Source of the DNA: Pleurotus ostreatus/Saccharomyces cerevisiae fusant
Lineage: Eukaryota > Opisthokonta
NCBI GenBank assembly: GCA_024196135.1
Contig: JAMQCK010000234.1
Coordinates: 1 to 35,138 of the forward strand
Direction: 5' to 3'
Length of the DNA: 35,138 nt
This document shows positions 1 through 10,672 of the stretch, piece after piece. The number at the start of each line of letters is the position of its first letter. Positions within the stretch are counted from its first letter, which is position 1. A program made the translations under genes and the position numbers. The notes under the pieces were generated by a model. That model was not told the DNA's origin, made no database searches, and was given only the letters and a program-made list of their open reading frames with translations.

Positions 1-2492
1 GGCACGGAATGGTCGGTCGAGGAGCTCATCGCGATGGAGTTCGCCTACGTGAAGCACCTGGCCGAGGGCGTCGCGGGCGAGCCCGTCACGGACGTCATTG
101 TCACCGTCCCGCCATACTACACCCAGTTCGAGCGCGACGCAGTCGTGGATGCGATCGAGATCTCCGGTCTGCGCACGCTGGCCCTCATCCACGACGGCAC
201 CGCAGTCGCCGTCAACTACGCCATGACGCGCTCCTTCCCCAAGCCCGAGAACCACGTCATCTTCGATGCAGGCGCGTCCTCCATCCGTGCGACCGTGGCG
301 CGGTTCGAGACGGTGAACGACGCTACACAAATCACCGTCACAGGTGTTGGCTACGACAGAACTGTCGGCGGCACAGAGCTGGACAGGCGCCTGCGCGAGC
401 TACTCATCGAGGCATTCACAGCCAAGCACCGACAAGATATACGCTCAAACGCGCGCGGGATGGCTCGTCTGTGGAAAGAGGCTGGTCGAGTGAAGGGCAT
501 TTTGAGTGCCAACACCGAAGCATTTTCTTCAGTCGAGAGTGTTATTGGCGATGTCGACTTCAAGACTAAGATTACACGGGCAACTTTCGAGGCTAAGTGC
601 ACAGATTTGAAGTCCAAATTCGCACAACCTATTCTGGATGCCATTAAGAATGCCGGCCTTACTCTGGTGTGTGCAACCCCCTTCTCATGTCTCTCTGACG
701 CTCATGTTATGATAGGACGACATCACCTCCGTAATCATGACGGGCGGTAGCATGCGCACCCCTATGATCCAAGCTGCTGTCAAAGCAGCAGTTGGCGAGT
801 TCGTAGCACTCAGCCTACCCCCTTATAACCCGCTAAGCCTACCCTCAGGGACAAGCTCGCCTACAACGTCAACGCCGACGAGTCCGCGGTCTTGGGCGCA
901 GCTCTTTACGGTGCGAGCCTCAGTCGCCAGTTCAAGACAAAGAACATCAAAATCTCGGACATCAACGTGCACGACGTGCAGGCCACGTACTTCGCGGCTG
1001 CCACCGCGGCGAACGCGAAGCCGCGGACGATCACCACGGTCGTGTACCCTGCTGGCTCGAAGTTGGGCTCGAAGAAGACGATGACGTTCAAGCGGAAGGA
1101 GGACTTCAACATCTTCTTGGACTACAAGAACCAGGTCGCACCGTGAGTTTCTTCCCACCGATCCTATAGAACCACTTATTCAACTACCCTATCAGTGGCT
1201 TCACTACTCGCATGCTCGAGGCCGAGCTTACCGGCGTCCAGTCCGCCATCGCGAACCTCACCGAGCGCGGCGCGGTCGACCCAGTCGTCAAGGCCACCGT
1301 CACGCTCTCCGACTCTGGCTTCATCGCTGTCAAGGACGCCATCGCCTACGGCGAGGTCAAGGACGACAGCCTCACAGGTAAGTCACTACCCCAATCCTCC
1401 ACCTTCCATGTTGATGAACGCGGCGTCGGAAGGGAAATTGAAAAACCTCTTTGGCGCAGGTTCGGGCTCGTCTTCGGAGGAAGCATCGACTGAGGGCGAA
1501 GGCGAGACCGCAACGGATGCGTCTGCGTCCCCGAGTGCGACCGCGACTGGTGCGACGCTGCAAGAGACGATATCGCTCAACATCACGACGAAGTTCCCCG
1601 TGCATGCGCCGATGTCGGTGGACGAAAAGAAGAAGGCACGATCAAGGTAGGCTTACGAGCCCTTTGCGGTCGAGCTCGTAGGCTGACCTGTTCATAGATT
1701 GCGGATGATTGACACGGAAGAGGCTGCCAAGAACAGGCGCGAAGAAGCTCGCAACTCGTTCGAGTCCTACCTCTACCGCCTCCGCGATTTGCTTGACGAA
1801 GATAACGACGAGACGCCCTTCATGAAGTGCTCGCAGGCCCGGGAACGCCTGGCCCTGCAGGAGCAGCTCGATAAGGCCTTCGAATGGCTGCACGAGTACA
1901 GCGACGTCGCCGAGACGTCGCAGTTCTTGGATCAGCGTAGCATCCTTGAGTACGTTACCTTCCATACCATATTTCACACCCCGCTGACTTCTGTCTTAGG
2001 GTCCTCGAGAAGCCCATCATTCACCGCTACCAGGAGATCGAGGCCTTCCCGCAGGCGCTCAACAACAGCCAGATGTGGAACTGGTCCACGCGCCTCTTCC
2101 TCACCGAGGCGAAGCAGAACCTCACCGCCGAAGAGGAGGCCGGCGTGCCCTCCAAGTGGACCCGCGAGGAGCTTGCCGACCTCGAGAAGACGCTCAAGGA
2201 CCACGAGAAGTGGCTTGCGGAGTGGGTCGAGAAGCAAAAGTCCGTCCCGCCGAACCAGGACCCCGTCATCGAGACCGCGGAGATGCGTGCGCGCGCCAAG
2301 GTGCTTGAGCAGCACCTGCAGAAGCTATGGAAGCGGAAGGCGCCGAAGCCGAAGAAGACGAAAGCGAGCGCGCCGCCGGAGCCTAGCAAGACTGCTGAGG
2401 CGCCGCCCGAGCCCGAGCATGATCCAGAGGGGACGCCGGGGCAGCAGGAGCCAATACAGGCGACGCCGGAGCAGCCGCACGACGAGCTGTAG
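1..2492 (+). CDS. LHS1: ER Hsp70-like co-chaperone LHS1/GRP170 (HYOU1), 5' partial
   Basis: This is the 3' part of an Hsp110/GRP170-class chaperone, which acts in the ER lumen as nucleotide-exchange factor and holdase for BiP. Exons joined in phase are 1-666, 716-798, 849-1142, 1196-1377, 1433-1646, 1698-1949 and 2000-2492, giving 727 visible residues. The ATPase domain is seen in VTVPPYYTQFER, LIHDGTAVAVNYA, a degenerate phosphate loop IFDAGASSIRATV, GYDRTVGGTELD and NVNADESAVLGAALYGAS. The degenerate DxG loop is usual in this class. An acidic Ser/Glu-rich insert follows (about 1450-1560), then a helical C-terminal domain with many charged residues and a Pro/Glu-rich tail. The last four codons, 2478-2489, encode HDEL, the fungal ER-retrieval signal, which separates it from cytosolic Hsp110. 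The intron 799-848 has the donor GTTCG rather than GTRAGT, but only this choice restores the frame. The start lies outside the window. Confidence 0.93.
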
Positions 2493-2722
2493 GTGATCTA
2501 GAGAGACGATACGTATTTATGTAGCCCTGGACAAGGCCCATGCATGGTGGAAACATACTGAACGTACCTTCGCGGTACTTGTAATGGCAGAACCCATTTT
2601 TGCTTGCCATGAGTGCTATGAACGTGAACTGTTGAGCTTTGGCCAAATTTTGGCTCCGTTTGATGGCGTTCGGCTTTCTCCGACGCTCCTTGCCACTGTC
2701 CACCGTCGCGTATGTTGAACAA

Positions 2723-4654
2723 ATGTTGAAGGTTTCCAGCTGTGTCCGGAGACTGGCACGACCTCGAGCCTCATATTGTGTGGCAAACGCTATTCGTGCG
2801 GTGCACACAGCAGAATACGGTTAGTACATGTAGGCGACGTGGCTGTTGTGAGCTGACGGCATTGGGGAACGCAGACGAACGAGAACTGTTCTCAGTAACG
2901 CACTATAGGTGGCTGTATAATGAGCAAAAACGTAGGGTCTGGCGCTCATTCTCAGTCCGATTTCTCACGTATTGACCATAGAACTTGCGGCTCGGCACGT
3001 ACCGTTCAACGTCGAAGCACTGCTCGACATAACGACGCGAGCGGCTGACGCGAAGCAATGCACGTCTCTGAAGAAGATATCCGAAGGTCCGCTCCTCTCT
3101 TTCCTGCCGCAGTCACCCAAATTTATTCTGCCATAGGTACCTTCAATCGCGTGTTTTGTCTGCAGTTCGACAATGGCAAAGAATACATTGTGAAGGTCCC
3201 GTTCCCCATCACTGGGCCCAGGCATTTCTGCACGGCTAGCGAGGTTGCTACATTGGACTACATCCGCACCGAGCTTGGCATACCTGTGCCAGAGGTTCAA
3301 TCCTGGTCGTCTCACGCGGAGCGCACGCCGGTTGGCACGGAGTACATCATGTACGAGAAGATTCCCGGGGTTCCTCTCTCCAAGTACAAAGACGACACCA
3401 ATACGGCTTTGGACGAAGACTTCTTCATCCGCGTCCTACCCACCATTGCGATCATCGAGTCCATTCTAAGCCAACGAGCTTTCAACCTCATTGGCGCACT
3501 GTACTACACGGAAGATGTTCCCGACCATCTTCGTCGCAATTGGCCTTTGCACAGTAAGAAGGAGTACTCGACTCCCAACTCCACACGCTTCTGCGTAGGG
3601 CCTACAATCAACCGCGAATTTTGGCGCGCCGGCCGGTCCGCTTTGAATATCGACAGGGGACCTTGTAAGTGAATAATGGCATTGCAAAGCAAGACTGACC
3701 GTACAACTAGGGCCTGACGATCGTGCGTATATGGTCGCTGCCGCGAAGTGCGCCCGCGCCTGCATAGACGCTGGCCTTGAAGACGACCCCGATGGCGCAT
3801 ACCAAGACCTTGTCTCGAGATACGAGAAGTTGTTACCCTCTATCGCGCCGCCGCGGACTGCTGTTGCCCTTTGGCATCCGGATCTGCACTCCAGTAACAT
3901 CATCATCGACGATACTGGGGACGAGCCGTCTCTCGAAGGCATCATCGACTGGCAGGGATCTGTCGTCGCGCCTTATTACCGGCAGTTTCGAGTACCCCCG
4001 GCCTACGAAGTCGACGAAGGGACGGAGCTCGTGGTGCACGGTCCTGGCAAGCCTCCGGAGGTAGCTGACGGCTACGACAAGCTTCCAGCTGAGGAGCAGG
4101 AACACGCACAGCGTATTCTGCGCCGCGCGTGGCGTGCGTACACGCACGAGGTATTTCTCCAGCACCACGACGAACAGCTGGCAAGGGACCTATACTCCCT
4201 AGACGGCGGCGCAAGCACCCTGCGCCTCACCACGATGCCCACGTCCGCCATCACTGCGGGCTCGCACTACGAGGCGTTGTTGTACGCGCGATGGAGCATG
4301 AAGATGGTATGGGACGTGTGGATACCGATAGTCGGTAGGAATGAGGACGACAGTCCCACCGTTCCCTTTCCCTTTCCCTTCACACAGCAGGATGCGCAGC
4401 GGATCGACGAGGAGCTCGAGCAGTATCGCCATGCGGATTCCATCTGCGACGGCATCCTGTCTCGGTTCGGCATCGATCCGGACAGCGAAGGCCTCGTGGA
4501 GGCAGACAAGTACGAGGAGACAAAGAAGGCCGTCGACGCTGCTTTACAAGCAGCGCTGGACGACGCGCCTTCGGCTGAGGAGAGGGATCGTCTGGCTGAA
4601 GCTTGGCCTCTTCGGGATGGCAAGGTCTCTTTGACCGCGGAGAGGTGTTGGTGA
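2723..4654 (+). CDS. AIM9: Mitochondrial AIM9-like protein, aminoglycoside-phosphotransferase fold
   Basis: The spliced model has exons 2723-2819, 2875-2931, 2982-3086, 3137-3664 and 3711-4654, 576 residues, with all introns 46-55 bp. The first exon encodes an Arg/Ser/Ala-rich, acid-poor leader (MLKVSSCVRRLARPRAS) typical of a mitochondrial presequence. Exons 2-3 give ELFSVTHYRWLYNEQKQ and RHVPFNVEALLDI, the conserved entry of this fungal family, and KKISEGTFNRVF forms the nucleotide loop. K106 in YIVKVPF is the likely ATP-binding Lys. H318-P-D320-L-H-S-S-N325 is the catalytic loop and D342 in IIDWQG the metal ligand. The family is usually annotated as Aim9/phosphotransferase-family protein, and its substrate is unknown. 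The ATG at 3058 opens the longest single frame but lies out of phase inside exon 3. An in-frame ATG at 2663 would add 20 residues. It lies 230 bp downstream of LHS1. Confidence 0.86.
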
Positions 4655-4803
4655 TCTGATACTCCGTGTTATACCGGCCTGTCGGCCCTACTACCGCTCA
4701 CGGTCCTGCTACACTCGTCGTTCCATCACGCAGATAAACACCATGAAATTGACCTAGACTAGCACTCGGAACTATTGTAGCGCGCATTGGAATCGTGCAT
4801 CCT

Positions 4804-5577
4804 CTACTCTTTTTTGAAGTAATGCTGGTTCGCCACGGAGCGAATCTCCTCCTCCTTCCAGGTGTACTACAACAAATGCGAGGTTCATAAGCGGCCATGC
4901 CAGCTGCGGACGCTAGGAGCTCACCCTTTGGAGCCCAGTTCTCAGGAGAGCCTCCCGCGCAGCGACTAACTTAGCTGTGGTCACTGTACCGAGCTCGTTC
5001 ATCTCGTCCAATGCAAGCGGCGCCTCGCGAGAGCAAAGCCGCTGAAATGCGTCGAACGCCCAATCTCTGTCGATATGATGCCTGTCGCAAAGCACCAACT
5101 TGTGAACATCGGAAAGGGCGTCTGCACGGCCTAGAGACGCTGAGGCGACCTTGCAGACTCGCTGCATGTCGTATTTGTCCGCAATCTCTAGTATGGATAC
5201 CCATCTCGAAATCTGGTGTTCGTCAATTTTGAACGACCTGTAGATGTATGTCGACCAGCTATTATGAACCAGTAGATGATTTGTCGCTTACCATTCATAA
5301 GGGTAATCGTAAAAGAACCACACGAGGTTCTGGAAGTTTGCATACGCGTCGTCGAGGATGATGGCCGTCTCCTCGGTCAGTCCTTCCTGTCGACGTGGCT
5401 CTGACGGAAGAGAAAACATTGCTCGAAAAACAGCGGAGTTAATCTTGAAGTGATAGGAATGAACGGCGAAGATCGCGCCTGATACCTGTGGATGTGGATG
5501 TCTAGCCTGCAGGCGAGCTTGAAGCGCATGCAGAGGCGCGCACCCTGAAATATACATCCTTTCCAACTTCTTTTGCC
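4804..5577 (-). CDS. BTB/POZ-domain protein, 5' end unresolved (BTB-A)
   Basis: Exons on the minus strand are about 5577-5544, 5485-5292, 5237-4925 and 4866-4804. They join in phase to a BTB protein: DVYFRVSGAIFAVHSYHFK, then SAVFRAMFSLP, NFQNLVWFFYDYPYEW, and a helical tail ILEIADKYDMQRVC typical of mushroom BTB proteins. The last exon (YTWKEEEIRSVANQHYFKKE) is supplied by a phase-0 intron 4924-4867. BTB domains mediate dimerisation or Cullin-3 binding, but no target can be inferred. No in-frame ATG lies close upstream: the frame runs back without a Met into the last exon of BTB-B, whose stop is only about 45-80 bp away. The gene may be truncated, begin inside BTB-B, or be spliced to it. It converges on the AIM9-like gene. 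Confidence 0.62.
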
Positions 5578-5620
5578 CTAAGTGTACGTGGAGGATCGGC
5601 GATGCAACCTATAATCTTGT

Positions 5621-6562
5621 TCAACCTTTCATGAGCCTGAGATGGGTTGATGACCGACCACAGAACGGTAGAGCCTGTCTCGATGCATGCTCCAGCGCAT
5701 CGCGGGGAATGGCGTGTCCGATGTTCGGGCAATCTGCGTAGTGGATGTATTGATTGGGCGATACAGGGCCGAATCCATCGTTTCCGAAGCCTCGGCGAGG
5801 AGTGGAGTTGCAGATGTGAACACCATGAAAGCAGATCGCTGCTCGCTGACACTTTGCACATGCTGGGTAGGGACAGCTTGTCATACGCGCCTCTTCGCGA
5901 ATACGTGCGATCGACACGGCCGCCTTTCGACCGAGTTCGTGACCCTCATCATCGGATAGGGCATGGCTGCGTGTGATGAGTCTGTTCATCGCCCCGGAAG
6001 CGTCAAGCCAAGACTCCATGATGTTCTTCCAGGGTGTACCGTTCAGCGTAATCCTGCGAATATCACTCAAGGATCCAAGATGGTGCAAGGCGCGACTGGC
6101 AGCTATGCATATCGATCCCATGTTGAATATTCCGGATAACCGCAGGATCCTTTCCCATCTGGTGGTTGCTTCACCGTCCTCACCGGTGCCCAGCCTGAGG
6201 TACAGGACTACGTCAGTTGCGATGATGATATGCAACGTAATACAGGTTTACCAAGTATACGCGGACTCGTAGTAGAACCACAAGAGCGCATCGAATGCCG
6301 TCGACGAGAGGTGCCGAAAAACAAAAGGCTTGTCGTCCGTCCCGATCTCGAGGAACACCTCGTCGAAGACGGCCGAGGATCTCAAAAGGTGGTACTTGTG
6401 AATTCGATAAATTGTATTTGCTACCTGAAGAATGACGTGGATCTACAAGCGAACAGCATCAACTATGGACAATACACGCACCTGCACGACGAGGTCACCA
6501 TCCTCGAAATGATACTTCGCACTGCGGACTGTCTGTACGCGATGGGGCGAAGCTGACAACAT
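5621..6562 (-). CDS. BTB/POZ-domain protein (BTB-B)
   Basis: Exons 6562-6482, 6424-6252 and 6194-5621 give 275 residues. The start MLSASPHRVQ leads into FEDGDLVVQVANTIYRIHK, YHLLRSSAVFDEVFLEIG, KPFVFRHLSS and ALLWFYYESAYTW, a complete BTB core in the form common in Agaricomycetes. The C-terminal part has a cysteine-rich stretch CPYPACAKCQRAAIC without a clear zinc-finger spacing. Introns are 57 bp each. The third acceptor was chosen at 6195 because it restores the frame through the YTW|LGTGED junction, while the earlier AG leads to a stop. It lies head-to-tail with BTB-A on the same strand. The role is unknown beyond protein-protein interaction. Confidence 0.72.
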
Positions 6563-6958
6563 AGTGTGCTAGATGGTGGTTGATGATGGAAGAAGATAGG
6601 CGCCAAGACCCGAGCTGACCAGCACGGGAAGCTTCTTTCGTGACGAGATTGTGACGCCTTACGAGGAGCGACGGTCACGCACTCCTAGCCGTACGGAAAT
6701 GCGGGTCAGCGCGAGGTACACTTGTATCAATGACAGGGTTCAAAGTCGCCATCGCTGTCTGGCTGCTGGTAATGGAGCGTACGAGGCAGAACCAGGCTTC
6801 CTCGGCAAAAATTGAATATAAAACCTTGGACCGTAGATATGAGAGCACAAATGGACGGTATAGGAGGTAGGACTTACTACAAGGACAAGTGCAGGAAGCG
6901 AGCCTGTCCTTTGCGTGAGTCCACGATATGGTAGTGACCCGATATTGCCCCAATCCCC
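6563..6958. other. Intergenic stretch between BTB-B and the SRAP gene
   Basis: This stretch should hold the BTB-B promoter and the SRAP 3' UTR. Short open frames on both strands lack recognisable domains or splice partners, and no repeat or RNA gene was seen. Confidence 0.5.
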
Positions 6959-8600
6959 TCATTTCTTCTTGAAGAACGCAGTGATTTTCTCCTTTTCCTT
7001 CGCCGGCGTGCCCTTGCCCTTCTACCATACGCAACTCGTCAGTTTCAATTCGACAACACACAGTTCAACCAGGGACGCACCTTCGGCGACGGCGAGCTCG
7101 TCGCAACTGACGTCTTGACCTTCTTTGACGGTGTCGAGGGCGCTGCCTGCGACCCTTGCAAGGTCGGTGTCGGACTCGAGCTGCGCTTCCGCTTCTGAGG
7201 CGACTTCGTCTCTTGCTTGGTCGCCGGTGACTTCGTCCCTTGCTTGACAGCGGGTGACTTCGTCTCGTCCTTCACCCGAGGCGAAGTCGCCTCCGCCTTT
7301 ATTCGCGACGACGTTGCGCTCGAGCCCTCGTCCTCTTCCTCCTTCTTGACCTTCCTCGCTTGATTGTCTTTCACTTCGATATTCGTCGCCTGCTTCTCCT
7401 CCTTGGCGTCCTTCTTGACCTGCTTCTTAAACATCGCCTCGATCCCATCCTTCCTCTCCGTGATGGGCTGCACGAATGCTGGCGATTCGTTCCCGACCTT
7501 GCCGACCTCTTGTGGGACCTGGTAGCTGGAAGAGATGCGTTAGCGCTTGGATCGTAAGGAGACGAATCAGAAGTGTCAATGTGAAGACTGGTTGACTGAT
7601 TGTACGCAGTCAAAGACGAAGCAAATTGCTCAGAGAAGCCGCGCTACTCACCAATCCAACTCCTCCCCTTTGTACGGCTCGAGCAAGCGCACCAGCTCAC
7701 TGCCCCACCCAAGCGTCGGGTTCAACCACGTCTCGATTTCCTTCGCCGACGACAGTATGACAGGTTGCCGGTCGTGGAGCCAGGCGTAGGCGGACGGCGC
7801 GGAGGTGGTGATGATGCTGAAGGTGTATAGAGGAGTAGAAGAGTCTGTAGCAGGGGGCCGTCAGTCGACATGAGCGGGGTGTACTCGCGGGCTAAGCGAT
7901 GAATCACCGGCGGGCGCGAACGAGACACGGAGATGAGGTGGGGAAGTACGTACTAGGCAAGTGCACGCAATCCCATAGACCGGCAAAGTACATGAGGTGG
8001 TTGTTCTTATGCTTCAGGAAATGTGGAAGCTTCGTCTTCGGTGACTTGGTGAGCCATTCGTAGTACCTATTCGTGCTTGTTAACCAAATGTCGTGAATCA
8101 GCAGGCGTTGTATCCGCACGGAATTCTCCATATGGCTGTTCCGAGTACCAGGTCAACTTCCTCCGCCGTATAACTCACCCTTCGCAAGGGACGATGCACC
8201 GCTTGCTTCCCTTCAGACTCGCCCACATCCCACCGCCCTCAAGCAAGTTCTCCGCGCGAGCATTGATTGTGTTCATCTGATAGTTGTCTTCCTTGCTCCA
8301 ATGCGGGACGACGCCCCACCGCATAGAGTGTAGGATGAAGTGGGGCTCGCCTGTGTGAGAAATAGAGCCTTGTAAAGGGCCTGCCGTCGCGACGTCACCA
8401 GCTTCAGACGCGCCGCTCCTCGACGAAGAAGGCGAGCTATCCCTCGAGCGTAGGACAGGGCTATATGTTCGCGGCGCAACATTGTATCGAGGGTAAAAGT
8501 TGTCCTCGTCGATCCACTCGTCGACGTCGTGACCCAGGTCCTCGGTGACGTTCTGGCGGATTTGCGTCCGAGAACGAGCGAAGGCGAAGCGACCGCACAT
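6959..8600 (-). CDS. SRAP-domain abasic-site protein (HMCES/YedK family)
   Basis: Exons 8600-8179, 8066-7954, 7844-7652, 7525-7081 and 7021-6959 give 411 residues. SRAP proteins form a thiazolidine cross-link with abasic sites in single-stranded DNA through Cys2. All key residues are visible: MCGRF (Cys2), YPRYNVAPRT (Asn40), the Glu of VPCEGYYEW, and His in AWLHDRQPVIL. The usual RMP is RQP here. A Lys/Ser/Glu-rich linker follows, with TKSP repeats and an NLS-like KRKR. The separate last exon encodes KEKITAFFKKK, which fits the PIP-box pattern (K/Q-x-x-h-x-x-F-F) and suggests PCNA binding as in human HMCES. Introns (59-126 bp) include several longer than the local norm. The start is fixed because Cys2 must follow the initiator Met. 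The gene is head-to-head with LSM7. Confidence 0.9.
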
Positions 8601-8848
8601 AACTCCTCGTCTGACAGCGAGGAAAAAACAGACACAGAGTAGGGAAAGCTCTCCGATAAAGAGATAAGAGGGCTTCAACTCAGCAAGCTAGCAGCAATCG
8701 AGTACAATCGACGTTCAGAACAAGTTCGACTCGGCAACTCGCGTTCGCGTTCGTCGACGTCACGCGTCGGCCGGGCCGGACGGCGATTCATGTGGCGTCG
8801 TCCCAATTAGGAAGTCATTCTCTTGCGCTCTTCCCCCATCCTCATACA
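8601..8848. promoter_or_regulatory. Divergent promoter of SRAP gene and LSM7
   Basis: The 248 bp separate two start codons pointing away from each other, so both genes probably share this promoter. It holds a GACGTCA half-CRE-like string at about 8756-8762 overlapping ACGCGT at 8762-8767, identical to the yeast MluI cell-cycle box bound by MBF. The function here is inferred. Confidence 0.45.
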
Positions 8849-9691
8849 ATGGCAGACCGTGTATGTTCCAAGTTTTCTCTCCGTGCTCCCTTCGTCGCTC
8901 CCTCGATGACATACCTATATATTCTTCTTTTTAACTTCCCATCTACTCCTCGTACCGGCCCCTCCACATCGCGCACACGATCGCCCTCCAAACCGCGTCT
9001 TCCCAGCATCGCTAACACGCTTTCCAGGGCAGAGGAGGCGGCGCATCCCGCGGTCGTGGTGGCGGGCGTGGCGGAGGACCTCCTCCACCAGGAGGTGACA
9101 AGCCTCGTCGCGAGGCGATCCTCGATCTCTCCAAGTACGTGAACGAGAGGATACGCGTCAAGTTTACCGGCGGACGGGAAGGTGAGTTTATTCTCGCCTT
9201 GATATCCTCGACCCCGCTTTGAGCATGCTTGGATCTCATATATCACCACCATCTGCTCACATGAACACTTCTCTCCCCTTGCACGCGCTCGATCGCCGGC
9301 GTCTAACCTCATACTACCCAGTCACCGGTCTCCTCAAGGGCTACGATCAACTATTGAACCTCGTCTTGGACGAGGTTACCGAAGACGTACTATGTGCGTG
9401 TTCTCTAGTACCATTTCATACGCTCGCTGACCTTCGTCCCCTCTCCATCCGCATGGTTGCTCCCCTTCTCCGCGGCTCGTCTCATCTTCTCTACGACTTA
9501 ATTAACCCACTCATGCGACCTTCCTATTTCCCACCCTCGAACGCCTTCACATCACCGCTCTCCTCCACCCAGTCCCCGAACCCCACCAACGCAGCCTTGG
9601 CCTCGCCGTCCTCCGAGGACCCACAATCACCCTCGTCAGCCCCGTCGACGGCTCAGAGCAGATCGCGAACCCCTTCACCGCGCAGGAATAG
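8849..9691 (+). CDS. LSM7: U6 snRNA-associated Sm-like protein LSm7
   Basis: Exons 8849-8860, 9028-9181, 9322-9393 and 9573-9691 give 118 residues. The first exon holds only four codons (MADR) and splices into an RGG/GGGRGGG-rich leader. The Sm fold follows: AILDLSKYVNERIRVKFTGG and REVTGLLKGYDQLLNLVLDE make Sm1, and LGLAVLRGPTITLVSP with GSEQIANPF make Sm2, closely matching LSm7. It belongs to the Lsm1-7 (mRNA decay) and Lsm2-8 (U6 snRNP) rings. The hydrophilic insert between Sm1 and Sm2 is shorter than in human LSm7 (VLFPEPHQRS), and the intron 9394-9572 sits there. The Gly-Arg leader is longer than in yeast. The gene shares its promoter with the SRAP gene, and the stop lies 60 bp before a 23-bp tandem repeat. 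Confidence 0.92.
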
Positions 9692-9750
9692 ACGCAAGGT
9701 TTTTGCGACGCGCAGCAGGATTTGGACACGCTCTTCCGGGCGCGTTGGCG

Positions 9751-9842
9751 GTCATGAGAAGGACAGCGATAGGGTCATGAGAAGGACAGCGACAGGGTCA
9801 TGAGAAGGACAGCGACAGAGTCATGAGGAGGACAGAGGCGGG
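9751..9842. repeat. 23-bp tandem repeat, four copies
   Basis: Copies begin at 9751, 9774, 9797 and 9820, each starting GTCATGA. The first three share the core GTCATGAGAAGGACAGCG and differ by one or two bases near their ends. The fourth is degenerate. The array lies in the probable 3' UTR of LSM7. Confidence 0.85.
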
Positions 9843-9972
9843 AGAATGACGCGACGGCATGCTTCATGAAAATGTACACTAGCAGCACGACCTCTTCAAT
9901 AAACCTCTGGCGTGCGCTCGGATTCTACTATGCCTTTGCCCGACGCACGACTCCTCCACTTCATGTACATTT

Positions 9973-10022
9973 GACATCCTTGCTTGCCCGCAACGATTTG
10001 CCATCCTTGCTTCCCCGCAACT
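9973..10022. repeat. 27-bp direct repeat, two copies
   Basis: CATCCTTGCTT(G/C)CCCGCAAC occurs at 9975 and again at 10002, a period of 27 bp with one mismatch in the core. Confidence 0.7.
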
Positions 10023-10063
10023 AACGCGTCATGCCTGAAGCCATTGAATGCCCTCTCCTAACC

Positions 10064-10132
10064 GCCAGCCCCTCCTACTACCAGTCGCCAGCCTCTCCTA
10101 CTACTAGCCGCCAGCCTCTCCCAGCCGTCATC
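10064..10132. repeat. Pyrimidine-rich 23-bp tandem repeat, three copies
   Basis: Units starting GCCAGCC at 10064, 10087 and 10110 read GCCAGCC(C/T)CTCC followed by CTACTA-type sequence. The third copy diverges. The period equals that of the array at 9751, but the sequence is unrelated. Confidence 0.65.
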
Positions 10133-10672
10133 CTTTCCTCAGCTTCATCTCCACTCGACGTGACCTCCGGCGCACACAGGCACTCCCGGGCACCACTCGA
10201 TCCCCGCCGAAGTCATTGAGAGGAGATGGATGACGCGCTCCTTGCAAGCAGATCGTCCTGCAAGCCCGTCTCGGATTGTTTGCTCATCTGTGTTTGGTCG
10301 ATTCGTGTTTGCGCGTATTTGTCCGCCTGTTTAATGGCTCTTGCGCTGCTCTCGCCCGGCGCTCTGGCCTTTTTTTGTATTGGACATCTCAAACGGCAGT
10401 ATCGCACACATCGAGCTTCGGAAACGCAGCAAGAGGTTCGATGTCGAGTCGTGAATAACAGACGATGCTACAGTACAGTAAGAGAGAGGAGTAAGGTATC
10501 ATGCGATTCATGGCTACAAGCAGGCAAAGGCAGAAGGGGAATCAGAAATCGTTCATCGTATTGGTACTTTATATTCTTCTTTCATGGAGGTCAAATCAAG
10601 CAGGAAGCACTCTGAGGAAAGGGAGGAGGGTGTATGGATTCCGAAGCATGCACCAAAGCGTTCGTGCAGCAT

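Larger units (their letters stand above)
9843..10672. other. Non-coding stretch with short repeats
   Basis: Apart from the two short repeats described separately, no gene was recognised. A 129-codon plus-strand frame (10226-10615) has a hydrophobic segment but no signal-peptide logic, splice structure or similarity that I can see, so I do not call it a gene. Confidence 0.5.

Noticed and set aside
823..1158. Minus-strand frame opposite LHS1
   Set aside because: It is a shadow of the Hsp70 coding frame on the plus strand and has no domain of its own.
3058..3672. Start of the AIM9-like gene at ATG 3058
   Set aside because: It lies out of phase in an exon that encodes the conserved segment before KKISEG. 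The frame between 3058 and 3136 is intron read-through.
10226..10615. 129-codon plus-strand frame with a hydrophobic stretch
   Set aside because: No homology, odd composition and no splice or promoter logic. The hydrophobic part lies mid-frame after a poor start.
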